From positions 186,001 to 250,000 of the forward strand of contig NZ_LQPP01000042.1 in assembly GCF_002102345.1 (NCBI RefSeq): DNA of 64,000 bases, read 5' to 3'. Source of the DNA: Mycolicibacterium peregrinum (lineage in GTDB: Bacteria; Actinomycetota; Actinomycetes; Mycobacteriales; Mycobacteriaceae). Shown here piece after piece: positions 17,075 through 25,048 of the stretch (within the stretch, counting starts at the first letter, position 1; each line of letters opens with the position of its first letter). Under the pieces are notes generated by a model that was not told where the DNA came from, ran no database searches, and worked only from the letters and a program-made list of their open reading frames with translations. The translations under genes and the position numbers were made by a program.

Positions 17075-17929
17075 GTGGGATCCAAACGCTCAGCCAGGGA
17101 GAAGCCGCCGGCTCCGGAGCCGTTGGCTCCGCTGGTCGACGCACATACCCATCTCGACGCCTGCGGCGCGCAGACGGCACAGGACGTCCGGGCGATCATG
17201 GACCGCGCGGCCGCCGTTGGAGTGGGCCAGGCGGTCACCATCGCCGACGATCTCGACTCGGCACGCTGGGTGGCCACGGCCGTCGAAGCTGATGAGCGGG
17301 TTTTCGGGGCGGTGGCATTGCACCCCACCCGGGCCAATGCGCTCGACGACGCGGCCAGGGCCGAGGTCGAGCGGCTGGCCGCCCATCCGCGGGTGGTCGC
17401 GGTGGGGGAGACCGGGATGGACCTGTACTGGCCGGGCCGGCTGGACGGCTGCGCGACGCCCGCCGAGCAGCGCGAGGGTTTCGCGTGGCACATCGACCTG
17501 GCCAAGCGGACCGGCAAGCCGTTGATGATCCACAACCGGGATGCCGACGCCGAGGTGCTCGACGTACTCCGTGCCGAAGGAGCGCCCGAGACAGTGATCT
17601 TCCACTGTTTTTCCTCGGGACCGGAGATGGCTCACACCTGCGTCGAGGCCGGCTGGGTTTTGAGCCTTTCGGGCACGGTCAGCTTCCGTAATGCGGCTGA
17701 GCTGCGGGAAGCCGCTCGGTTGATCCCGCCGGGCCAGCTGTTGGTGGAGACCGACGCGCCGTTTCTGACCCCGCATCCGTTCCGCGGAGCGCCGAACGAG
17801 CCATACTGCCTCCCATACACTGTGCGGGCACTCGCAGAGTTGCTGGACCGACCTGCCGAAGAGGTCGCGTCCGAGACCGCAGCCACTGCGGCGCGGGTGT
17901 ACGGACTTAACGGGAGTTGCCGCACGTAG
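17075..17929 (+). CDS. tatD: TatD-family metal-dependent DNase/hydrolase
   Basis: 284 aa TIM-barrel amidohydrolase-fold nuclease. Metal-binding residues visible: DAHTHLD near residue 22, ETGMDLYW near 110, HNRDAD near 150, HCFSSG near 175 and the final ETDAPFLTPHP. Acts as a 3'-5' DNA exonuclease in homologues; mycobacterial role likely DNA turnover or repair. Same place as Rv1008. The first ~15 residues (KRSAREKPPAPEPLAP) are a charged, flexible extension. Leaderless GTG start supported by TATTGT 6 nt upstream. Confidence 0.92.
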   Translation: MGSKRSAREKPPAPEPLAPLVDAHTHLDACGAQTAQDVRAIMDRAAAVGVGQAVTIADDLDSARWVATAVEADERVFGAVALHPTRANALDDAARAEVERLAAHPRVVAVGETGMDLYWPGRLDGCATPAEQREGFAWHIDLAKRTGKPLMIHNRDADAEVLDVLRAEGAPETVIFHCFSSGPEMAHTCVEAGWVLSLSGTVSFRNAAELREAARLIPPGQLLVETDAPFLTPHPFRGAPNEPYCLPYTVRALAELLDRPAEEVASETAATAARVYGLNGSCRT

Positions 17930-17979
17930 GCCAATTCGTTACCGTCTTGTGATCAAACCTCAACCGCCGGCGGTGATCT

Positions 17980-19140
17980 ATGCCGTCCGAACCGGAGAGA
18001 AACGCGAGAACCGTGGACGCGCTCAACAAAATTCATGAATCCCGATCTCCGCTGCTGCGAGGCGTGGTGGGGGCCCTGCTGGTCACGTTGACCGCCGCCG
18101 GGGGCTACGCCGTCGGATCGCACAAAACCGTCACGCTGAGCGTCGACGGCGCACCGATGACCGTGACGACGATGAAGTCGCGCGTGATCGATGTGGTCGA
18201 GGAGAACGGTTTCTCGGTTGGCGATCGGGATGATCTCTACCCCTCGGCCGACGAGTCCGTGCACCAGGCCGACACCATCGTTCTGCGCCGCAGCCGACCG
18301 CTGGAGTTGTCGTTGGACGGCAATGACAGCAAGCAGGTGTGGACCACCGCCTCGACCGTCGATGAGGCCCTGGCGCAGCTGAAGATGACCGACAAGGCAC
18401 CTGCCGCGGCATCCCGCGGCAGCAGGGTTCCGCTGGGCGGCATGGCGCTGCCCGTGGTGAGCGCCAAGACCGTCCGGATCGATGACGGTGGCAACGTGCA
18501 GACAGTGCATCTGGCCGCCCCGAACGTGGCCGGTCTGTTGGCCGCGGCGGGGGCCCCGCTGGAGCAGAACGACACCGTCGTTCCGGCCGCATCGACCCCG
18601 GTCACCGAGGGTATGCAGGTTCAGGTGACCCGCATGCGCATCGAGAAGGTCACCGAGCGGGTGGCGTTGGAGCCGGGCCATCAGCGCATCGAAGACGCCT
18701 CCATGAACATGAGCCGCCAGGTCGTCGAGGAGCCCGGCGCCCCGGGTACCCAGGACGTGACCTACGCGGTGGCCAAGGTGAACGGCGTGGAGACCGGCAG
18801 ATTGCCAGTAGCCAATGTCGTGATCAACCCGGCTCGCGACGGTGTGCTGCGCGTCGGAGCAAAGCCCGGCACCGAAGTTCCGCCGGTCACCAACGGCGCT
18901 GCCTGGGACGCACTTTCGCAGTGCGAAGCGGGAGGTAACTGGGCCATTAACACTGGTAACGGATTTTATGGTGGGGTCCAATTCGATCAGAACACCTGGG
19001 AGCGACAGGGTGGTCTGAGGTATGCTCCGAGGGCCGATCTGGCGACTAGAGAAGAGCAGATTGCGATTGCTACGGTGACGCAGGCCCGGCAGGGTTGGGG
19101 AGCTTGGCCAGTGTGTAGTGGGAGGATTGGGGCGCGCTGA
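17980..19140 (+). CDS. rpfB: Resuscitation-promoting factor RpfB
   Basis: 386 aa cell-wall muralytic enzyme. Order: cytosolic N-terminus, one membrane segment (LLRGVVGALLVTLTAAGGYA), three DUF348 repeats (~50-215), a G5 domain (~220-295) and a C-terminal lysozyme-like Rpf domain (~305-380) with the catalytic Glu in ALSQCEAGGNW and the disulfide partner in WGAWPVCSG. It cleaves peptidoglycan and promotes regrowth from dormancy. Oddity: M. tuberculosis RpfB has a Cys after the membrane segment and is a lipoprotein; here the equivalent reads AVGSHKTV, without Cys, so the protein should remain membrane-anchored. A GTG at 18013 is an alternative start. The next gene begins in its stop region. Confidence 0.94.
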   Translation: MPSEPERNARTVDALNKIHESRSPLLRGVVGALLVTLTAAGGYAVGSHKTVTLSVDGAPMTVTTMKSRVIDVVEENGFSVGDRDDLYPSADESVHQADTIVLRRSRPLELSLDGNDSKQVWTTASTVDEALAQLKMTDKAPAAASRGSRVPLGGMALPVVSAKTVRIDDGGNVQTVHLAAPNVAGLLAAAGAPLEQNDTVVPAASTPVTEGMQVQVTRMRIEKVTERVALEPGHQRIEDASMNMSRQVVEEPGAPGTQDVTYAVAKVNGVETGRLPVANVVINPARDGVLRVGAKPGTEVPPVTNGAAWDALSQCEAGGNWAINTGNGFYGGVQFDQNTWERQGGLRYAPRADLATREEQIAIATVTQARQGWGAWPVCSGRIGAR

Positions 19141-20060
19141 CTATTCGACTGCTCGGGCGGACCGAGATACGACGCTTGGCGAAAGAAATCGACTTTCGAC
19201 CACGCAAGGCCTTTGGCCAGAACTTCGTTCATGATGCCAACACCGTTCGACGCATCGTGTCGGCCTCCGGGATTCACCGGAACGACCATGTGCTCGAAGT
19301 CGGACCCGGTCTCGGGTCACTGACTCTGCCCCTGTTGGACCGTGGTGCCAGGGTGACCGCAGTGGAGATCGACCCGGTGCTGGCCAAGCAATTGCCGGCC
19401 ACCATCGCCGATCATTCCCACAGCGAGATAAACCGGCTCACGGTGATCAACCAGGACATCCTGACGCTGATGCCGTCTGATCTGACCGAGCAGCCGACGG
19501 CGCTCGTGGCGAACTTGCCGTACAACGTGGCGGTGCCCGCACTGCTGCACCTGTTGGCCGAGTTCCCCTCGATCCGGACGGTGATGGTCATGGTGCAGGC
19601 CGAGGTGGCCGAGCGCCTGGCGGCCGAGCCCGGCGGCAAGGACTACGGCGTGCCCAGTGCCAAGGCGCGTTTCTACGGAAACGTGCGCAGGCACGGGATG
19701 GTCTCGCCGACGGTGTTCTGGCCGATCCCGCGGGTGTACTCCGGACTGGTCCGCATCGACCGGTACGAGACATCGCCGTGGCCGACGGACGCCGAGTTCC
19801 GAGATGAGGTGTTCCAGCTCATCGACATCGGATTCGCGCAGCGGCGCAAGACCTCTCGCAACGCGTTCGCGGACTGGGCGGGCTCGGGCAACGAGTCGGC
19901 CGAGCGGCTGCTCGCCGCCAGCATCGACCCCTCGCGCCGCGGCGAGACGCTCGGCATCGCCGACTTCGTCCGACTCCTGCAGCGGGCCAAGGAAGCCGCG
20001 GGCGAGGCCGCAGCTGAGATCGAGGCGGCCGCCGAGGTTGAGGCGGCACGGCAAGTCTGA
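19137..20060 (+). CDS. rsmA: 16S rRNA dimethyladenosine transferase (KsgA), likely CTG start
   Basis: Dimethylates A1518/A1519 of 16S rRNA. Motifs: GQNFVHDANTVRRIV, SAM motif I LEVGPGLGSLTLPLL, VEIDPVLAKQL, and the catalytic motif IV NLPYNVAVPALLH. The C-terminus is followed by an Ala/Glu-rich tail. The start is unusual. A TTG at 19176 is the first conventional candidate, but mycobacterial homologues as I recall them begin with TIRLLGRTEIRRLAK, which here is encoded in frame from 19140 and preceded by CTG (19137), with GGAGG at 19121-19125. No ATG/GTG/TTG exists between the in-frame TAG at 19116 and 19176. I therefore place the start at CTG 19137, overlapping the rpfB stop by CTGA. Confidence 0.9.
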   Translation: MTIRLLGRTEIRRLAKEIDFRPRKAFGQNFVHDANTVRRIVSASGIHRNDHVLEVGPGLGSLTLPLLDRGARVTAVEIDPVLAKQLPATIADHSHSEINRLTVINQDILTLMPSDLTEQPTALVANLPYNVAVPALLHLLAEFPSIRTVMVMVQAEVAERLAAEPGGKDYGVPSAKARFYGNVRRHGMVSPTVFWPIPRVYSGLVRIDRYETSPWPTDAEFRDEVFQLIDIGFAQRRKTSRNAFADWAGSGNESAERLLAASIDPSRRGETLGIADFVRLLQRAKEAAGEAAAEIEAAAEVEAARQV

Positions 20061-20070
20061 CGACCGCCGA

Positions 20071-20121
20071 ATGTGAAGAAGATCGCGAGATTGTCCGACA
20101 ATCTCGCGATCTTCTTCACAT
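20071..20121. terminator. Perfect 24-bp hairpin between convergent rsmA and kinase genes
   Basis: ATGTGAAGAAGATCGCGAGA... pairs exactly with its complement over 24 bp around a CCG loop. It reaches 6 bases into the end of the kinase gene, including its stop. Probably a bidirectional terminator, unusually long and mismatch-free. Confidence 0.7.
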
Positions 20122-20982
20122 CGGGGACCTGAGCGCCTCGGCGATCAGGCTGACGAACTCCGTACACGAGTCGTGTCTGCGCTCGGGGTCCTTCGCGAGT
20201 GCCCTGGCGATGATCGGGTCCGCCGAGGGGGGAATCCAGTTGCATCGCTGCGATATTCGTGGTGGTCGGCTGTACATCTGGTGATCGATCAGCGCTATTG
20301 CGGTGTCCGCGGAGAACGGCGGTGCTCCGGTCAGCAGCTCAACGGTCGTGCACGCCAGCGCGTACTGGTCCGTCGCCGCCGACGGCGTCCGGCCGCTGAG
20401 GAGCTCGGGTGCCGAATAGGGCAGTGACGCTTGGATATCCGGGTGCGGTCGGGCTGCCTGACGGGTGATGCGCCGGGCCGGGTCGAGGCTCATCCGGCCG
20501 TGCCGGTCCTGGGCCAACTTGGCGGCCACGTCCGCGGCCATCGAGTGGGCCACTCCGAAATCGATCAGTACTGCTCGCGAAAATGGTTGATCGACAAGGA
20601 TGTTGGCGGGTTTGACGTCGCAGTGCACGATTCCGTGCCGGTGGGCGTGATCGAGCGCCCCGGCGATCTGGGCCAACGCGGTGAGCCGCTCGGGCATGCC
20701 GGGAAGGTTGTTCACCGTGCCGCCGTCGAGCAGCTCCATCGCCAGCCAGCCGGGACCCGCCGCGTACACCGTGACGATGTTCGGATGGGTGAGCTGACGG
20801 GCGAAGTCGAACTCGCGTTGCAGCCGGGCCAGCTGGGCCGGCTTGCGGTGCCGATCATCGAGAATCTTGAGGGCGACGGTGGTCCCGTCGGGGTCGCGTG
20901 CCTGATATACGACGGCTGAGCCGCCGTTCCCCACGACATTCATCGCGGTGTATCCCGCTGTTTCCACCTCGGGTGAGGGCAC
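20116..20982 (-). CDS. Soluble Ser/Thr protein kinase (Hanks type, non-RD)
   Basis: 288 aa, just a kinase domain, no membrane segment or sensor domain. Glycine loop GNGGSAVVY (19-26), ATP-binding Lys39 in VALKIL, catalytic loop HCDVKPAN (Asp122, Lys124, Asn127), DFG at 141-143, and APE in SAPELLSG. The Arg before the catalytic Asp of the usual HRD is Cys, which makes it a non-RD kinase, less likely to depend on activation-loop phosphorylation. Not one of the eleven M. tuberculosis Pkn proteins by architecture. TAGGCT on the minus strand (20989-20994) is 6 nt before the GTG start, so leaderless. Substrates unknown. Confidence 0.88.
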   Translation of the reverse strand: MPSPEVETAGYTAMNVVGNGGSAVVYQARDPDGTTVALKILDDRHRKPAQLARLQREFDFARQLTHPNIVTVYAAGPGWLAMELLDGGTVNNLPGMPERLTALAQIAGALDHAHRHGIVHCDVKPANILVDQPFSRAVLIDFGVAHSMAADVAAKLAQDRHGRMSLDPARRITRQAARPHPDIQASLPYSAPELLSGRTPSAATDQYALACTTVELLTGAPPFSADTAIALIDHQMYSRPPRISQRCNWIPPSADPIIARALAKDPERRHDSCTEFVSLIAEALRSPM

Positions 20983-20988
20983 CGTCTC

Positions 20989-20994
20989 AGCCTA
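20989..20994 (-). promoter_or_regulatory. -10 box for the leaderless kinase gene
   Basis: TAGGCT on the minus strand, 6 nt before the GTG at 20982; divergent from the ispE box 30 bp away. Confidence 0.45.
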
Positions 20995-21024
20995 AGTTCA
21001 CCGACAACCGTGGGTGGGCGGCGA

Positions 21025-21030
21025 TAGTGT
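21025..21030 (+). promoter_or_regulatory. -10 box for leaderless ispE
   Basis: TAGTGT exactly 7 nt before the GTG at 21038; this spacing selects that GTG among three in-frame candidates (21014, 21032, 21038). Confidence 0.5.
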
Positions 21031-21037
21031 CGTGGCC

Positions 21038-22006
21038 GTGTCAGCATCCGACGGCAGTACCGCGTCCGAGTGGGTCCCCACCGGGTCGGTGACCGTGCGT
21101 GTCCCCGGCAAGGTGAATCTCTACCTCGCTGTCGGGGATGTGCGCGACGACGGCTACCACGACCTCACCACGGTGTTCCATGCCGTGTCGCTGCTCGACG
21201 AGGTGACGGTGCGCAATGCCGACATGCTGTCGCTGACCGTGGCCGGCGAGGGCGTGGAGTCGGTGCCCACCGACGAACGCAACCTGGCCTGGCGCGCCGC
21301 CGAGTTGCTGGCCGAGCACGTGGGCCGCTCTCCGGATGTGGCGATCAGCATCGACAAGTCGATCCCGGTGGCCGGTGGCATGGCCGGCGGCAGCGCCGAC
21401 GCGGCCGCGGTGCTGGTGGCGATGAACACGCTGTGGGAGCTCGGGGTGCCCAGGCGCGATCTGCACGCCCTGGCGGCCCGGCTGGGCAGTGATGTCCCGT
21501 TCGCGCTGCACGGCGGCACTGCGCTCGGCACCGGCCGTGGTGAGGAGTTGGCCACGGTGCTGGCCCGTAGCACCTTTCACTGGGTGCTGGCATTCGCGCA
21601 CAAGGGCCTGTCCACCCCGAAGGTGTTCGGCGAGCTGGATCGGCTGCGCGCAGACACCTCGACGGGCGGCCCGCCGCGGGCCGAGGAGCCCGAGCCTGTC
21701 CTGGCTGCGCTGGCTTCCGGTGATCCGGCCGAACTGGCCGCGCTGCTGGGCAACGACCTGCAGCCGGCCGCCCTGAGCCTGTATCCGGAGCTGCGCCGGA
21801 CGCTACGGGCCGGGGTGGAGGCCGGTGCGCTGGCCGGCATCGTGTCCGGTTCGGGCCCGACGTGTGCGTTCCTGTGTCCGTCGTCGACGTCGGCGGTGGA
21901 TGTGGGGGCTGAACTTGCCGGGGCCGGGGTGTGTCGGACGGTGCGGGTGGCCAGCGGTCCCGTCAGTGGTGCCCGCGTCGTTCCGGAGCCGTCGACGTCG
22001 GCCTGA
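21038..22006 (+). CDS. ispE: 4-diphosphocytidyl-2-C-methyl-D-erythritol kinase
   Basis: 322 aa GHMP kinase of the MEP isoprenoid pathway; phosphorylates the 2-hydroxyl of CDP-ME. Motif 1 VTVRVPGKVNLYLAVG, ATP loop PVAGGMAGGSADAAAVL and motif 3 AGIVSGSGPTCAFL are intact; GSDVPFALHGGTALGTGRGE holds the catalytic Asp. Position equals Rv1011. Start chosen at GTG 21038 from the leaderless spacing; the ~15 residues before PTGSVTVRV are extra relative to M. tuberculosis, so a slightly later start is not excluded. Confidence 0.94.
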   Translation: MSASDGSTASEWVPTGSVTVRVPGKVNLYLAVGDVRDDGYHDLTTVFHAVSLLDEVTVRNADMLSLTVAGEGVESVPTDERNLAWRAAELLAEHVGRSPDVAISIDKSIPVAGGMAGGSADAAAVLVAMNTLWELGVPRRDLHALAARLGSDVPFALHGGTALGTGRGEELATVLARSTFHWVLAFAHKGLSTPKVFGELDRLRADTSTGGPPRAEEPEPVLAALASGDPAELAALLGNDLQPAALSLYPELRRTLRAGVEAGALAGIVSGSGPTCAFLCPSSTSAVDVGAELAGAGVCRTVRVASGPVSGARVVPEPSTSA

Positions 22007-22044
22007 CGGGCGGGTCTCTGGCAGGCGGGCCGCTCTGCCGTCGT

Positions 22045-22109
22045 CCGCAGTTTTCGACGCCAGGGCTGCGAACTTCGTGCCGGAACAACCCTTGAGTGGA
22101 AAACGGCGG
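22045..22109. repeat. Dispersed intergenic hairpin element, copy after ispE
   Basis: A 65-nt hairpin. The left arm CCGCAGTTTTCGACGCCAGGG pairs imperfectly with the right arm CCCTTGAGTGGAAAACGGCGG. The left 25 nt differ at only 3 positions from the reverse complement of the units at 53217-53241/53312-53336. So the same element occurs behind ispE and behind ppx2. It lies 38 bp after the ispE stop and may also work as a terminator. Confidence 0.55.
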
Positions 22110-22441
22110 AGTACCCGTCGACGTCAGTCTGAAACTGTGACGCAGACCTCAATTGTCGCGAGGGTTTGGCAGTTACTTAAGGGTCTCTTAAGATGAGCGG
22201 CGGTGAATGCTAGCGATCTTGCATCGGATGCGACTTGTGCTCCCGCCGCCCATGACGGTGGGGGGTCGCCCAGACGTACACCCGGTTCTGGGGCATCACC
22301 TTTTCGAGACATAACTGCTCCCCAATCGTGTGCGCGCGCCTACCCAAAAGCGGTGTGCAGCGGGCGGAGCATGGATAACCGGGCAACTGCACCTGGCGCA
22401 CTGTCGTCGGTGTGGGGGCCGCGGAACCCAAGGAGGTCGTC
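22110..22441 (+). promoter_or_regulatory. Promoter and long leader region of pks16
   Basis: With the hairpin before it, this makes a 435-bp gene-free space. Seen in it: a CTTAAG-N5-CTTAAG inverted repeat (22176-22192) and the ribosome site AAGGAGG (22429-22435) before the pks16 GTG. If transcription begins near the CTTAAG pair the leader would be ~250 nt. I could not recognise a known riboswitch and see no convincing short coding sequence. Confidence 0.35.
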
Positions 22442-24079
22442 GTGAGCAGATTCACCGAGAAGATGTTCCGCAACGCTCGTGAGAGCAAGCGCGGCATGGT
22501 GACCGGTGAGCCGCATGAGCCGGTTCGCCACACCTGGGGTGAGGTTCACGAGCGGGCCCGGCGGATCGCAGGCGGTCTGGCCGCCGCGGGTATCGGTCAC
22601 GGCGACGCCGTCGGCGTGCTGGCCGGCTTCCCCGTCGAGATCGCGCCGACCGCGCAGGGCGTCTGGATGCGCGGCGCGAGCCTGACGATGCTGCACCAGC
22701 CGACCCCGCGCACCGACCTGGCGGTGTGGGCCGAAGACACCATGAACGTGATCGGCATGATCGAGGCCGACGCCGTCATCGTCTCCGAGCCGTTCCTGGT
22801 TGCCATCCCCGTCCTGGAGGAAAAGGGCATCAAGGTCGTCAAGATCGCCGACCTCCTGGCCGCCGACCCGATCGACCCGGTGGAGACCGGTGAGGACGAT
22901 CTGGCGCTGATGCAGCTGACCTCCGGATCGACCGGTTCGCCCAAGGCCGTCCAGATCACGCATCGCAACATCCACTCCAACGCCGAGGCGATGTTCATCG
23001 GCGCGGAGTACGACGTCGACAAGGACGTCATGGTGAGCTGGCTGCCCTGCTTCCACGACATGGGCATGGTCGGCTTCCTGACCATCCCGATGTACTTCGG
23101 CGCCGAGCTCGTCAAGGTCACGCCGATGGACTTCCTGCGCGACACGCTGCTGTGGGCCAAGCTCATCACCAAGTACAAGGGCACCATGACCGCGGCGCCC
23201 AACTTCGCCTACGCGCTGTTCGCCAAGCGGTTGCGCCGTCAGGCCAAGCCGGGCGAGTACGACCTGTCCACGCTGCGGTTCGCGCTCTCGGGCGCCGAAC
23301 CGGTGGAGCCGGCAGATGTCGAGGACCTGCTCGACGCGGGCAAGCCCTTCGGCCTTCCGGAGTCGGCGATCCTGCCGGCCTACGGCATGGCCGAGACCTG
23401 CCTGGCGGTGTCGTTCTCCCCGTGCAACGCCGGCCTGGTGGTCGACGAGGTCGACGCCGACCTGCTGGCCGCACTGCGCCGCGCCGTGCCTGCCACCAAG
23501 GGCAACACCAAGCGGCTGGCCTCGCTGGGCCCGCTGCTGAAGGACCTCGAGGCCCGCGTCGTCGACGAGCACGGCGATGTGATGCCGGCCCGCGGCGTCG
23601 GCGTCATCGAGCTGCGCGGCGAATCGCTTACTCCCGGCTACATCACCATGGGTGGCTTCCTGCCTGCCCAGGACGAGCACGGCTGGTACGACACCGGCGA
23701 CCTCGGCTACATCACTGAAGAGGGCAACATCATCGTGTGTGGTCGCGTCAAGGACGTGATCATCATGGCCGGACGCAACATCTACCCGACCGACATCGAG
23801 CGTGCCGCGGGCCGCGTCGAGGGTGTCCGCCCCGGGTGTGCCGTCGCGGTGCGTCTGGATGCCGGGCACTCGCGCGAGACCTTCGCCGTCGCCGTGGAGT
23901 CCAACGCCTGGCAGGATCCGGCCGAGGTGCGCCGGATCGAGCATCAGGTGGCGCACGAGGTGGTCTCCGAGGTCGACATGCGTCCGCGCAACGTCGTGGT
24001 GCTCGGTCCCGGCAGCATCCCGAAGACCCCGTCGGGCAAGCTGCGCCGGGCCAACTCGGTCTCGCTCATCACCGGCTAG
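22442..24079 (+). CDS. pks16: Fatty-acyl-AMP ligase/acyl-CoA synthetase (Pks16, FadD-like)
   Basis: 545 aa ANL-superfamily adenylating enzyme, not a polyketide synthase despite the name used for Rv1013. P-loop LMQLTSGSTGSPKAVQITH near 160, GAEPV and YGMAETCLAVSFSP in the core, YDTGDLGYI near 410, and KDVIIMAGRNIYPTDIE, the hinge form seen in fatty-acyl-AMP ligases rather than in typical acyl-CoA synthetases. Catalytic Lys near the C-terminus in KTPSGKLRRA. Likely activates a long-chain acid for a lipid pathway; substrate unknown. Start GTG 22442 follows AAGGAGG by 6 nt. Confidence 0.88.
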   Translation: MSRFTEKMFRNARESKRGMVTGEPHEPVRHTWGEVHERARRIAGGLAAAGIGHGDAVGVLAGFPVEIAPTAQGVWMRGASLTMLHQPTPRTDLAVWAEDTMNVIGMIEADAVIVSEPFLVAIPVLEEKGIKVVKIADLLAADPIDPVETGEDDLALMQLTSGSTGSPKAVQITHRNIHSNAEAMFIGAEYDVDKDVMVSWLPCFHDMGMVGFLTIPMYFGAELVKVTPMDFLRDTLLWAKLITKYKGTMTAAPNFAYALFAKRLRRQAKPGEYDLSTLRFALSGAEPVEPADVEDLLDAGKPFGLPESAILPAYGMAETCLAVSFSPCNAGLVVDEVDADLLAALRRAVPATKGNTKRLASLGPLLKDLEARVVDEHGDVMPARGVGVIELRGESLTPGYITMGGFLPAQDEHGWYDTGDLGYITEEGNIIVCGRVKDVIIMAGRNIYPTDIERAAGRVEGVRPGCAVAVRLDAGHSRETFAVAVESNAWQDPAEVRRIEHQVAHEVVSEVDMRPRNVVVLGPGSIPKTPSGKLRRANSVSLITG

Positions 24080-24095
24080 CTGCCGCACTTCGTAC

Positions 24096-24136
24096 ACACA
24101 AACCGCCCCGTTTCGACGAAACGGGGCGGTTTGTGT
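24096..24136 (+). terminator. Terminator after pks16
   Basis: Perfect 20-bp stem (ACACAAACCGCCCCGTTTCG and its complement) with a single-base nominal loop, 17 bp after the pks16 stop. Very GC-rich core with T-rich 3' flank. Confidence 0.75.
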
Positions 24137-24265
24137 TCTGCCGCAACATGACGCGTCCTGGATGGCATTCGTGCCAAACGACACGCAATCATTTGTTGGA
24201 CGGCCGGTGAACTGTGTATGACCTGTGTATTCTGACGCCGAAACTAATTTGACGAGAGGACCGGC

Positions 24266-24697
24266 ATGGTCAAATCCCGATGGGTTTCGGCGATCCTCGG
24301 CGCGGGCGTTGTCGCCGCCGGGATTACCGCGGGCACCGCGTGGGCAGGTGGCCCCGGAGGTTACGTCGAAGATCCCGAAGATATCTTTGCGGCAGTGGGT
24401 ACCGGCGAATTCGTCGACACCTTGGCTGGTTTCACCGCCACCGGTGACACCGCCGAGGAGGCGTCCGCGGCAGTGATCGCAGCATGCACGAACGCCGGCG
24501 GTGTGGAATGCACGGCCGACGAGGTGACCAACGACAACCTGTGCATCGTGTCCGTCGCCAGCCCCAGCAATCACGCGGTAGCCGGCGGAGCCGGCGCGAC
24601 GGTGGAGGCGGCCCGCCAGGACGCGTTCAACCGGGCGGCTGCGAACAACACCCCGCTCGATGCGGATTCCGGTGTCGTTGTATCGGCTTGCCCCTGA
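24266..24697 (+). CDS. Secreted DUF4189-type protein
   Basis: 143 aa. Signal peptide (KSRWVSAILGAGVVAAGITA...) ending about Ala27. The mature domain (~55-143) has four cysteines (AACTNAG, GVECTAD, DNLCIVS, final SACP) and the 'SxAxxAAVxxCxxxG' repeat style of DUF4189 proteins, small exported proteins with no assigned activity. A ribosome site GAGAGGA precedes the ATG. It has its own ~185-bp upstream region after the pks16 terminator. Confidence 0.75.
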   Translation: MVKSRWVSAILGAGVVAAGITAGTAWAGGPGGYVEDPEDIFAAVGTGEFVDTLAGFTATGDTAEEASAAVIAACTNAGGVECTADEVTNDNLCIVSVASPSNHAVAGGAGATVEAARQDAFNRAAANNTPLDADSGVVVSACP

Positions 24698-24756
24698 TGA
24701 GCGGTTCAGCGCATGGCCATTCTGGTGTCGCGGTGGTAGCCCGGAAGGGGAAGGAC

Positions 24757-24984
24757 ATGATGACAGGTCGCGGTAAGTTGGCCTTCGTGATAGTGGGTTT
24801 GGCTGCAGCATCGGTGATTTCGGCGCCGATGGCTTCCGCACGGCCGACCTGTCAGGACACGGCCACCAAGACCATCTGCACGACCAACGGCAGCACTTCG
24901 ATCAAGGCGAGGCCCGGAACGACGGCGCCGCCCGCCAACATCCCGGTGTTCCCGTGGCTCGGAATGCCGGGGGCACGCCGCTAG
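24757..24984 (+). CDS. Small secreted protein, 75 aa
   Basis: Signal peptide (LAFVIVGLAAASVISAPMASA) then a ~45-residue mature part with two cysteines (RPTCQD, TICTTNG) and a Pro-rich end (APPANIPVFPWLG). No recognised domain. GGGGAAGGA precedes paired ATGs at 24757 and 24760. It lies 59 bp after the DUF4189 gene and before a strong hairpin, so the two may form one transcript. Confidence 0.6.
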   Translation: MMTGRGKLAFVIVGLAAASVISAPMASARPTCQDTATKTICTTNGSTSIKARPGTTAPPANIPVFPWLGMPGARR

Positions 24985-25008
24985 GCACCCTCGTAGTACC
25001 AGCACCCG

Positions 25009-25042
25009 CGAGCGGGCGTGCCCCTGGTGGCACGCCCGCTCG
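25009..25042. terminator. Terminator hairpin after the small secreted gene
   Basis: CGAGCGGGCGTGCC (25009-25022) pairs exactly with GGCACGCCCGCTCG (25029-25042) around a 6-nt loop, followed by TGGGGTTT. It lies between convergent genes. Confidence 0.7.
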
Positions 25043-25048
25043 TGGGGT

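Noticed and set aside
15964..17292. 442-codon plus-strand frame
   Set aside because: Antisense to metG, which is intact with HIGH and KMSKS motifs.
17930..17979. Cyclic-di-AMP (ydaO-type) riboswitch before rpfB
   Set aside because: Such leaders occur before some rpf genes, but the gap is only 50 nt and the conserved core was not seen.
22340..24841. 833-codon open frame on the minus strand
   Set aside because: Antisense to pks16, which has all ANL motifs; the frame is low-complexity Arg/Gly/His/Asp, typical of the complement of high-GC genes.
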